The notes under the pieces were generated by a model. It saw only the letters and a program-made list of their open reading frames with translations. It was not told the DNA's origin and ran no database searches. Below are positions 35,508 through 45,039 of a stretch of 64,000 nucleotides of DNA, one piece after another (position 1 is the first letter of the stretch; each line of letters starts with the position of its first letter). Source of the stretch: Jaltomata sinuosa (Eukaryota > Streptophyta > Magnoliopsida > Solanales > Solanaceae); the NCBI GenBank assembly GCA_003996215.1, contig QJPP01001777.1, positions 296,947 through 360,946 of the forward strand. The letters are read 5' to 3'. Position numbers and translations under genes: made by a program.

Positions 35508-35720
35508 GGTAATAGTCCCTCTCCAGTTTCTCAGTTTACTCCTATGTATTTCAGTCCCAGTACCATGTTCCCTTAGCTATCCTCGCATTTCAGCATATTT
35601 ACATATCCATGGAACTCAGTTCAGTTAGATATCAGTTTCTAGTACTCAGTTGGTAGGGATTGCAGCTCTTTCCCTCCAAACTCAGCTTGTTTAATCTTCA
35701 TTTGAGGACGAATGATCCCA

Positions 35721-35732
35721 ATAGGGAGATAT
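35721..35732 (+). other. Polypurine tract of Q
   Basis: ATAGGGAGATAT directly precedes TGTAACACCCC. It lies in the same conserved setting (GAGGACGAATGATCCC) as in P and M2. Confidence 0.75.
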
Positions 35733-37777
35733 TGTAACACCCCTGGATCTGACCCAGCTACTTGACTGTACTCAGCAGAAAAATTTCAGAAAAAAATTTA
35801 AGTTTCCAGGAACCACGGTTAAAATCACGGACCATAGTTTGGAACTATGATTTGTCATCTTGACCATAATTCTCATTTCAAGCAAGCCCAGAGTTCATGC
35901 CTCAGGAACCACGAGTCATATCACAGGCCGTAGTCCAGGACCACAGACCGCCGTTTGATTCGTGGATCCAGAAATCAGAGAAGTACCAATTTCCTTACTC
36001 AGAACCACGGATGGGATCACGGACCATAGTTTAGAATCACGGTCTGTCCTGTCACTCGTGGTTCCCCTTAATCAGAGGGCCATCAATTCAGGGCCCAGCA
36101 ACCATGAGTCATACGACAAACCATCATTCAAGACCACGATTCGTCCTTTGGATTCGTGGAACTAGAACATCAGAGGACTCTCAGTCCAAGTCCCAGGAAC
36201 CACGAGTCATACGATGAACCATCATTCAGAACCACAGTTCGTCCTGTGGACTCGTGGAATCCTCAGATCAGAGAACCCCCAAGACTCATGCACAGGACCA
36301 CGATTTAGTTGACGATCCGTCATCCAGGACTACGATCTGTCAACCAAGTCGTGGTACCTGAGTCGCGATTTTCAACAGTTTTCTTTAAATTAATTCAGGG
36401 GCATTTTAGTCTTTTCCCTACCCTTTTAATTCCAAACCTTAGTAGTTTTAGGCAGTAATTAAAGGGATTTTTCACTCTTATTTCCCTATTCTCCCGAAAC
36501 TAAGCAAACTTAGAAAGAAAAGAAGAAAAGAGGTGATAGTTTTGCTCAAGAACAAGTTGAAGGTTCCTTCAAGCTCAGCCCCAAAATCCAAGGGATTTCT
36601 CCATAGATTATTCTCCAGGTATGTGAGATTTCATCAATGGATTCCTTTCACCTATTGAATCCCTAGATTCAGTAAGTTCTTCAGTTCTTCATGAATTATT
36701 CAGACCTAGGGTTCCTAAATTTTAGGGATTCATTGCAATTCAGATGCTACTGCTTATATGATATTTAATGCTTGTTTTCTTGGAGAATTAGTATAGTCAT
36801 ATGTACATGACTCAGAAACCCTAGCTTGTGTTAATTTCAGTATTCATAAATTATACTTGCTAGGCAGATAATTCAGACAATCATTCTTCAGAATTTGAAT
36901 GCCATATCTTTCAGTGTATGTATGTTGCATTCTCAGATGACTATCAGTATTTGAGCTATCCATGACTTCAGCTTGCATCTCATTGCTCATATTCAGTTGG
37001 GAGTAGACTTAGTACCGAGCGGATGGTGGGATGAAGGCTTAGCTATTAGATTAGGCTGAGACCTTTAGTAGAAGTCCCCAAGTCCTAGAACTACGACGTT
37101 ACCGTAGGTTTGGAAAGGGGTCAGATGTTAGATGAGGTTGGTCAGCCTTGTCCCTTGTGGACATCAATTTAGTGGATCTACGTAAGACTTGTTCATACCT
37201 TTGGCAAGGTATGAACACTCTTCCATCAAGGGCTACAGGATTTTCCCATAGTTAGCTCGGCTTGGGGTATGTCGATAATAGTATCTCCCACAGTCAGACT
37301 CAGCATTGCATTGACCATGTATTCAGTTATTTCAGTTCAGCTTAGCATGTTATAATATTTATGTTCAGTTACTTTGTTATTGCATTTCGAATACCTTCTA
37401 GCTCGTGTTTCATGCTTGTACTTCCATGTCATTATTCATGTTTACAGCTTTGGTTATATATATCCCGCATGCTCAGTACATTCGAAGTACTGACACATAC
37501 GTTTGTGCAACATCATTTCATGATGTAGGTTCAAGCACTCAGCATCCAGACCGCATTTAGCTCGATTTCCAGTCCTTACTCAGCAGCTTCTGTGGTGAAT
37601 CCTCATAGTTCGAGGACGATAGATATGCTTATTTACTTAAGTTTTACATTTCAGTTTCAGACTATTAGAGTTAGTTGGGGGCATGTCCCAGTAACTCATA
37701 TCAGTTAGAGGCTTTCAGACATAGACTAGATTCAGCTATTGAGTTGTTAGTGTTGTTTTTTCAGACTTCATTATACT

Positions 37778-37826
<49 letters not shown>

Positions 37827-38015
37827 GTATATTTATATTTCATATTCAGACATGTTTTGGGTTCTTTCCCACTTCAGATATTAAATTATTTTCAGTTTCC
37901 GCACAGTGGATGCTTTATTAGAAATTATCTAGTTATGCCAGGTCATAGGTTAGTTTGGGGTCACTTGTGACACCAAGCACCATGTTGCGTCTAGGGGGTA
38001 GCCTCGGGCGTGACA
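35733..38015 (+). repeat. 3' LTR of Q
   Basis: 2,283 bp, ending GGGCGTGACA, collinear with 22317-24560. The (AT) run at 37781-37822 is about twice the length of that in the 5' LTR. CTCAT follows. Confidence 0.87.
37781..37822 (+). repeat. (AT)n microsatellite in the Q 3' LTR
   Basis: About 21 AT units. The equivalent run in the 5' LTR at 24362-24381 has about ten. Confidence 0.9.
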
Positions 38016-38020
38016 CTCAT

Positions 38021-39330
38021 CCTCCTCTATATTTTTTTTGTGATGCTTTTGTTCATCTGTGAGCTCTTGCAGTTCAGGGGTCTCTATTACAAGGTCTCAA
38101 GGACAACTATATATCTACAATGGATTTGGTTCTTGATCATGAGTTTCCTCATTACCAGTTCTAAGCTCTTCATCTTGAGTCTACCCTGAACGACTGACTC
38201 CATGGTATATGTAACTTCTTTTTGTACCTCCATCTGATTCTTGTGTTGGGTGTCCTCTATCTCCCCATTATGGTCACTTATTTGTATCCTTGGAGGCTTT
38301 CAGATTACTAGGTCACCAAATGTGTTCTTTTGTGGGGTATCTTTTTCTTTGTTGGGGTTGCCCGTTTTATCAACTTGTTTGCCAAAAGCCCGTTCAATCC
38401 ATGTCTTAGAAGATTGTCCTTGTGTTACCTTTGCAGGTTTTATTGTTTTTGTTGTTCTGTTCTTTTTTGTCCTGTTCTCTAGGTCCTCCTCTCCTATAGC
38501 ATCAAACTTGTCGAGAGTTGAGACCTCTTGTGCCTTTAGTTTGGGGTTCCATGTTTGATCTTGTTTTCACCTTCCTTGTTGTCTGCCTCTCCAGTCCCTC
38601 TCTTATTCTTTGTTCTTTCAAAGCATCCTTCTCCTTTTGTTTACCTTTGTCCCCTTGGTCCATCTTGTTTTGTCTTTCTGGTTGTGACTTCTCTTCCTTA
38701 TCCTTTTCCCTTCCCCTTGATCTGTATTTTTCTCCTTCACTGTATTTTCCCCTACTTTTGATCATCTTTCTCTTTCCTTCGGTAAAATTCCTAGTGAATA
38801 ATATAACACTGTTTTTCAATATGACTCTGCAACTTGCAGTTGTTGCAATACTTTGGAACATAATCATATTTGATTCTAATCCATTTTTTCAGTTTATTTT
38901 CTCATCCTCACATTGATTCTCTTGGGAAATTCACCGAGAAGGTCCACTTCTACTTTCACTCTAGCAAAATTGGGTATCGTTTGGTTTCTGGTAGCCATGT
39001 CAACCTGCAAAGGTTTACCCAGAGCCACTTTTAGTGAGAAAACTGATTTCTTTCTAAAAAAAATTAGGCGGTAAGAAGGGAAAGAAAATCTATGCAATTT
39101 CTGCGATGGTCTCTTCATCTGGATCAAACAGAGGATCCAACTTCAAAATTTGCATAGAATAGGCCCAATTGCGATATGTGATGTAAAAGGCAAAATTCGA
39201 TAGTATATTAACACAATATTCAAGAAGCGTGGCATGACTCAAGACATGCCTATTACTCAAAAGGCCTATGTTGCACTCCCATTTTAGTTTACATTGCTTC
39301 GGAATAAGTCTATGTAATTTCATTGGAATT
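38021..39330 (-). pseudogene. L1-type LINE ORF1 (gag-like, DUF4283 and zinc knuckle)
   Basis: On the minus strand the text reads MKLHRLIPKQCKLKWECNIG, LSNRHVLSHATLLEYCVN, LKLDPLFDPDEE, FSLKVALGKPLQVDMATRNQ and ARVKVEVDLLGEFPKRINV. A knuckle region follows near 38830 (Y-x-x-x-x-C-N-x-C-x-x-x-x-H-I-x-K-Q-C in mixed frames), then a basic, Lys/Glu/Arg-rich tail (38500-38760). This is the nucleic-acid-binding ORF1 of plant L1-type LINEs. Several frameshifts are present. ORF2 continues across the Q insertion at 22311-21370. Confidence 0.78.
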
Positions 39331-40170
39331 GGTTTGATTGTAGTGGGTGTTGATCATAGGGTTGATGCATAAGTGGTTGTTGGTGTGGGATTTGGTAAAG
39401 GTTGTGGTTGGGCGGCCTCAGGAGGAGGCTTTCTGGGGGTCGCAGTGGTCATAGCCACCGGAAAAAGTAGGCAAATTACTAGGGTTTCACCTATGGCGGG
39501 TATTGGTTAGAGAACGTTTGAGATGATGGGATGAGAAGTTTGTTTGGGATCAGCTTCCTCATTAATTTATTAGCATATCTCGTAAGTTTTGTTAAGTTTC
39601 ATTTAATAAGGATTCTATTCTTCCTTTTAACAAAATGCAATTTTCTTTGTTTTATTTTACGTTTTATATATATTATTATTTAAAGTTTTACCTTTAAATA
39701 TGTGGCCCAGTGATTTAATTTGTGGAATGATTTTTAAATTTATTTTGCTTGATACTTTTTAGTATATTTAAATCATCTTGTTAATATTATATCAATATTT
39801 AATATTTTTTGTGATTTATCTATATTTTATATTGATTGAGAATTTGTAATATGTATTTTATAATTTTAATTAAATAAAAGTAAAACTTAATTAAAGTCTT
39901 TTATAATAGTTATTTAAAATAATTTCTCTCTATAAAATAATTTTAATACTAAATGTGCATTGATATTTGCTGTTTTTTTGTAATTTAACTTTCAAATGTA
40001 CTTTTAAAAAAAAATAGATTACTCAAACACAATCTTCTTATGAATTAACTTGTGAAATATTGTATCTGATCCATTTGAGGATATATGTTGAACTAACAAA
40101 AAAAAAATGAATCAACAATTTAAGAAAATACCCTTAAAATTTTATATTTTCATCAATCCATAGCCATGGC
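39331..40170. other. LINE upstream part and AT-rich sequence, no gene
   Basis: 39331-39560 is G-rich on this strand and probably the Pro/Thr-rich start and leader of the LINE ORF1. From 39560 on it is very AT-rich with no recognisable feature. Confidence 0.4.
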
Positions 40171-40259
40171 CCATAGGCCATGAGGGAGAGAATATCCCAA
40201 TTTCAGAAATTACCTGAATACAAATTCAAAAAAATTCCCGAGAAATTCCAAGTGTTCGA

Positions 40260-40440
40260 TGATAAAATTATGGGTGTGTTTGGTATAGAGGAAAATATTT
40301 TCAGGAAAATATTTTTCAATATATTAGTGTTTGATTGGATAAAAAAATTAGAAAATATTTTCTTTAGGAAAACAAGCTCTTTGCAAATAAGAAAAATGAC
40401 TTGTCTAATAAAAGCAGGAAAAATAAGTGGCATTTTCTCC
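40260..40440. mobile_element. Possible MITE fragment with GGAAAATATTTTCC-type text
   Basis: It starts GGTGTGTTTGGTATAGAGG and has several GGAAAATATTTT repeats, a pattern of small nonautonomous DNA elements in Solanaceae. I could not find the partner TIR or a target duplication. Confidence 0.3.
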
Positions 40441-40780
40441 TCCCTACCCGTTGAAATGTATAGTTGATCTTATTTCAACTTCTTTCACTAATAATCTATT
40501 GCTTTTAAAAACTCTTCAAGAGTTTCAATTCAAGTCACTAACTTGCACAACAATATAAAAGATTATGATTTTCATAAAAAAAATATAAGTGTAAACAAAG
40601 TCATTTTTATATCCTTCATTAATAAATATTCATTAAAGTGATTAAGTCACATTTACTTTATTTGATTTATTCTATATAAGGATTATGAACAAGTATTCAA
40701 ACATTTAAAAATGTTTCATGCATTGTGAATCCTTCACAAATTTTCTTATGAATTTTGTCAAGTGACAACATCCACTATTA

Positions 40781-41017
40781 CTCGCTCTTTTCCGGTTTAT
40801 ATGACTCACTTTTCTTTTTAGTCAGTCTCAAAAAGAATGACATATTTCTATATTTAGAAATAATTTAATTTTAAAATGTCTATTTTACCCTAATAAAATG
40901 ATTTATAGCCACACAAACATCTATGACTTATTTTACTCAACAAATTTCAAAAGTCTTTCTTCTTTCTTAAGCTCCGTGACAACTCAAACTAACTCACATA
41001 AATTGAGACAGATGGAG
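40781..41017. mobile_element. Stowaway-like MITE
   Basis: 237 bp between TA dinucleotides (40779-40780 and 41018-41019). The left end CTCGCTCTTTTCCGGTTTAT and the complement of the right end CTCCATCTGTCTCAATTTAT are degenerate versions of the Stowaway TIR CTCCCTCCGTTTC. The internal text (AAGTCTTTCTTCTTTCTTAA, CTCCGTGAC) is also typical of this Solanaceae family. It is noncoding. Confidence 0.75.
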
Positions 41018-41599
41018 TAGTATTTAAGGCACAACATCTTTTAGTGTTTGGATTGCAAGTCAAATAACTTTTACGCTTATCAAGATGCATCATTTCAGAT
41101 GATAATTATTTCTACGTCAGCATACTTAACACACATAGAATTCAAATTCTCACAATCTTTTATAATATTGTGTGCTTTTACAATATTGTGTGATATATTA
41201 TAACAAAGATATCATCGACAAAATATCCCTTTGCACCGGTTCGCGATGCGACATAACTTACGGAGACTCATTACTTCATTATTTTTAGGTATCTGAAGCT
41301 CTCATGAGGTTTCATAAAATGTTATGTCGTAGGCTCTTCAAGAGCACACCTCCTTATTACGATCGTTTTGATCATTTGCTCCTCTCCTTCTTCAAGGATT
41401 ATTGCAATTGAAAACGATTAGTCTTGATTCATGCATGTCATAGACTATATCCTTTCGATACATTAAATAGCAGCATTTGCAACTGAAATATGAGATTAAT
41501 TTTGGGTCAGGAGATACTTCTAACATTTGAATTGAATTTTCTTTTGAATGAGGATCGTACTGATGATAATTCACGACACATTTCTTCATATAAATATGT
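41018..41599. other. No feature recognised
   Basis: AT-rich intergenic DNA between the Stowaway MITE and a LINE remnant. There is no coding text I can identify on either strand. Confidence 0.4.
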
Positions 41600-41885
41600 A
41601 GACATATTGGGAGAGATATGATTAAAAACAATGTTATACGGGACAAGGTGAGAGTGGCCTCTGTGATGAACACGATGAGAGAAGCGAGGTTAAGCTGGTT
41701 CAAACATGTGAAGAGGAGGTGTGGGCATGCACCAGCGAGGAGGTGTGAGAGGTTGACTATAACAGGAGTTAGGAGAGGTAGAGGTAGGTCAAAAAAGAAC
41801 TAGAGAGGTGATTAGACAGGACATAACACAGTTAGAGCTGACTAGGGACATGAACCTAGATAGAAAGACATTGAGGTTTGGGAAT
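41600..41885 (+). pseudogene. RTE-type LINE ORF2 C-terminus, truncated copy
   Basis: The text NVIRDKVRVASVMNTMREAR, WFKHVKRRCGHAPARRCERL, RRGRGRSKKN, then a frameshift into VIRQDITQLELTRDMNLDRK is the conserved C-terminus of plant RTE LINE ORF2. It is the same block as in 43755-44036 on the other strand. It is 5'-truncated and dead. Confidence 0.8.
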
Positions 41886-42248
41886 TAGGCTAATGGGTAG
41901 TAGGTAGTCGAATATTATCGTACTTCTAAAAATATAATTTGAATATTGCATAATTTTTTTCTCTAATATATATTAATATCTATTGCTACACTTATTTTGT
42001 ACATTATTATTTTATTGTCTTGTTGTTGTTACAACTGATGGTATTTTCGATTGAATTTTATTTTTGCATTAATGATACGGTGGCTAATTTCTTATTAGCA
42101 GTCTGAAAAAAGTGGTTGTTTATCCATTCCCCACCCCCAACCCCCCTCTTTTTACTTTCACGGAATATTATATGAAAAAATTACATAACACACCAATATT
42201 AGAGGCCTAAATACGCTCCATGCCTATAGTTTAAATCAATTACGCTCC
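41886..42248. other. No feature recognised
   Basis: AT-rich sequence with a C-rich run near 42126-42150. It may include the decayed 3' UTR of the adjacent LINE copy. Confidence 0.4.
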
Positions 42249-43075
42249 TTGTCAATTAGTCAAAACTATTGGTATATAGCCTCTCTTTCTCCCACCTATC
42301 TCTCTCGCCACTCTCCTCCCTTTCTCCCAATCTCGCTGGCCACTCTCCTCCCTCTCTCCCTAATCTCGCTCCCCTCTCTTCCCTCTCCCTCCCTCTCGAT
42401 GTCTCTCTTCCTCCCTCCATCTCTTTCTCTCCTTTTCTCTAAATACAATTCTCAATTGATATATTTGTATTTGTATATAACATATATGTATAACACAAAG
42501 AGGAGAGAAAGAGAAATTGTATTCGTTGATACGAATTGTATTTTCTATTTATTGATACGAATTGCATTTGTATTCGTTGATACAATTGAATACAAATTGT
42601 ATTTCGTTAATACGAATTGTATTTGTATTCGTTGATATAATTGAATAAAAATTGTATTTCATTGATACGAATTGTATTTGTATTCGTTGATACAATTGTA
42701 TCCGAAAGAAGAAAAAGAGAGAGAGGAGAGGGGGTGAAAATACAAAACACAAAAAGGAAGAGAGATAAAGAGAGATATAACAATACAAAATACAACTAGG
42801 AAAAGAAAAAGTGAAAGAGAAAGGGAGAGAGACATAAAACGAGAGAGAAGTGTGAAAATACAAAATACAAAGAGGGAGATAAAAATTAAATACAAAGAAA
42901 AAAGAAAGAGAAAGAGGTAAAAGCATTAAATACAAAGAAAAAAGAAAGAGAAAGAGAGAGGAAACAGAAAGAAAAAAGAAAAAGAGAGAGAGCCAGGCGA
43001 GAAAGAAAGAGAAGGAAAGAGAAACAGAATAGAAAAATTGAAAAAGAGAGAGAGTGAGGCGAGAGATTGGTTTTT
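42249..43075. repeat. Pyrimidine-rich and purine-rich arms around a tandem repeat
   Basis: 42276-42445 is almost pure C/T (CTCCCTCTCTCC style) and 42705-43070 is almost pure G/A on the same strand (GAGAGAAAGAG style). The two halves could pair as a loose, low-complexity foldback around 42446-42704. Long open frames across it are simple-sequence artefacts. Similar CT-rich blocks next to TTGTATTTGTAT text are common in Solanaceae, but I do not know a formal family name. Confidence 0.6.
42520..42705 (+). repeat. Tandem repeat, about 55-bp unit
   Basis: TATTCGTTGATA recurs at 42520, 42571, 42626 and 42681, with 51-, 55- and 55-bp steps. Each unit contains the inverted pair ATACGAATTGTAT and ATACAATTGAATA. 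Confidence 0.8.
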
Positions 43076-43365
43076 TTCTTTTTTTTGCTTGGCATTCAAA
43101 TAGTCCGGTATAGATTGTAATTAGCAAAGTGTTGATATAAAAGCCCAATTAATTTCAATTGGGTTGATATTTTTAAAATTTCCTCTATATATATATATAT
43201 GCACATACTTTTATCACGTTCTTTGATCCATATTTACATATACTAATCTAGTTTAAGAAAACAAATTTTATTTGACCTTAAGATCCAATTAATTTACTAT
43301 GTCCATAATATATAAATCTTAATAAATTGCTTTGATCCTTAAAAATAAAACTGAAAACTCAATAT

Positions 43366-44290
43366 ACAACAATAACAACATACCAGTATATTCCCACACA
43401 GTGGGGTCTGAGGAGGGTAGAGTGTACGCAGTCCGTATCACTACCTCAGAAGTGAGGTAGAGAGGTTGTTTCCGATAAACCCCTGGCTCAAAGTAAACAG
43501 TTTATAAAGTGACATAGTAAAAGAGCAAGAAACAATAGGTAGCACCAAAACAACAGATAGTAACAGAAATAAGACTACCACAAAATAATACTACAATCAA
43601 TCAATCCGGAATAACAAACATGACCAAAATACCAAGAACAAGGCACTACAGGCGTAGCACTACGACTACTAGCATGGACCACAAAACAAATCACTCCTAC
43701 CTACTAGCATGGGCGCATCCCTTCCTACTAACCTTCTACCCTAATTCGCGTCCCTCACACCTTCCTATCTAGGGTCATGTCCTCGGTAAGGTGTGACTGC
43801 TCCATGTCATGTCTAATCACCTCCCTCCAATACTTCTTAGGCCTACATCTACCTTGCCGAAAATCATCCATAGCCAACCTCTCACACCTACGCATAGGGG
43901 CATCCGTGCACCTCCTCATCACATGCCCAAACCATCTCAACCTCGCTTCTCGCATCTTGACATCCACCGAAGTCACTCTCACTTTGTCTCGGATAACCTC
44001 ATTTCTAACTCTATCTCTCCTAGTAAACCCACACATTCATCACAACATCCTCATCTCCGCTACTTTCATCTTTTGGATGTGAGAGTTCTTGACTTGCCAA
44101 TACTCCACCTCATACAACATAGTTGGTCTAACCGTCACTCTATAAAACTTGCCTTTAAGTTTAGGAGGCACCTTCTTATCACACAAGACTCTGGATGCGA
44201 GCCTCCATTTCATTCACCCAGCACCAATACGGTTAGTGACATCCTTGTCGATCTCCCTATTTCCTTGAATCATAGACCCAAGATTTAACA
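43366..44290 (-). mobile_element. RTE-type LINE, 5'-truncated copy with 3' tail
   Basis: On the minus strand 44290-44040 gives broken ORF2 text (MLYEVEYWQVKNSHIQKMKV). 44036-43755 gives the C-terminus (RNEVIRDKVRVTSV, MREARLRWFGHVMRRCTDAP, CRPKKYWREVIRHDMEQ, LTEDMTLDRKV). Then come a ~250-bp 3' UTR and a TS-SINE-like end (CCTCTCTACCTCACTTCTGA) with a GTTGTTATTGTTG tail at 43366. The copy is dead but shows the 3' end of this LINE family joined to SINE-like sequence. Confidence 0.78.
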
Positions 44291-44566
44291 TTTCTTAACC
44301 GCTTATTAATATTTTAAATTTTAAAATGATCTTTAATCAGTGAGCAAGAAAGTCCAAAACTAGAGGGGCATCTATAGCAAACACTAAGAAATTCCAACCA
44401 ACTTGCTAGGGAGCTGGAATGCCTTTGCAATTGCAAACAGTTGTTTTCAACACCTTTTAGATTTCAAGGAAAAATCTGCATTTGCCAATACTCAAAGAGG
44501 TACTCATGCAGCGTCTGGCCTGATGGACATGCATTTGCATTTAAGAGTTCATGAAGTTAGAACTCC

Positions 44567-44677
44567 GACAAGAGGGGTTTGCTAGGATGGTAAGCACCCT
44601 CTACTTCCAACCCTGAGATTGCAAGTTTGAGTCACCAAGAGAGCGAAAAGGTGAGCTTCTAAGGAGGGGTAAAAAAA
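44567..44677 (+). mobile_element. SINE with tRNA-like head and A tail
   Basis: The head has TGGTAAGCACCCTC, with AAGTTTGAGTCACC in B-box position, and a short poly(A) ends at 44679. AAGTTAGAACTCC (44554-44566) and AAGTTGGAACTCC (44678-44690) flank it as a target duplication with one mismatch. It is short (about 110 bp), as in Solanaceae SINEs. Confidence 0.6.
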
Positions 44678-45039
44678 AAGTTGGAACTCCACATCAAAGC
44701 AAAATGTTTGAGTAGGACACTTATCTGCTTTTTGCTTAGCTACAATACGAAGACTCAGAACTGTGAGTCCGCGACCCCTGATCTCATCTTAAACAGAATA
44801 TTATAATCAAAGGTTGATGTTGAAACATGAATTATTGAAGTTCAGAATATATATATATATATCAAATTACTTGCACTACGTAAAGTTGTCACATACAATT
44901 TCAGTCAATCAAGGAAATTATAGGGTGATATACAATGCAGTCATTTCGCAACACTAGCAATCAACCCTTCACCTAGAAGAATATAGGAATCAAAGCCTCC
45001 ATCTTTGAACTTACAACAAAATTACATGCACAGTACGAT

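Larger units (their letters stand above)
22317..38015 (+). mobile_element. Ty3/gypsy Tekay-like element Q with two nested insertions
   Basis: Direct LTRs 22317-24560 and 35733-38015, initiator-Met primer-binding site at 24563, polypurine tract at 35721 and CTCAT duplications define it. Gag and protease are at 24619-25887, continued at 32694-32761 and 34095 onward after the R and S insertions. RT is followed directly by the integrase C-terminus. RNase H and the integrase core are deleted, so Q was internally deleted as well as disrupted. Q itself sits inside an L1-type LINE. Confidence 0.87.

Noticed and set aside
42549..43148. 199-codon Ser/Leu/Phe-rich minus-strand frame resembling a membrane protein
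   Set aside because: The composition comes from the purine-rich simple-sequence tract read backwards. There is no promoter context or family match.
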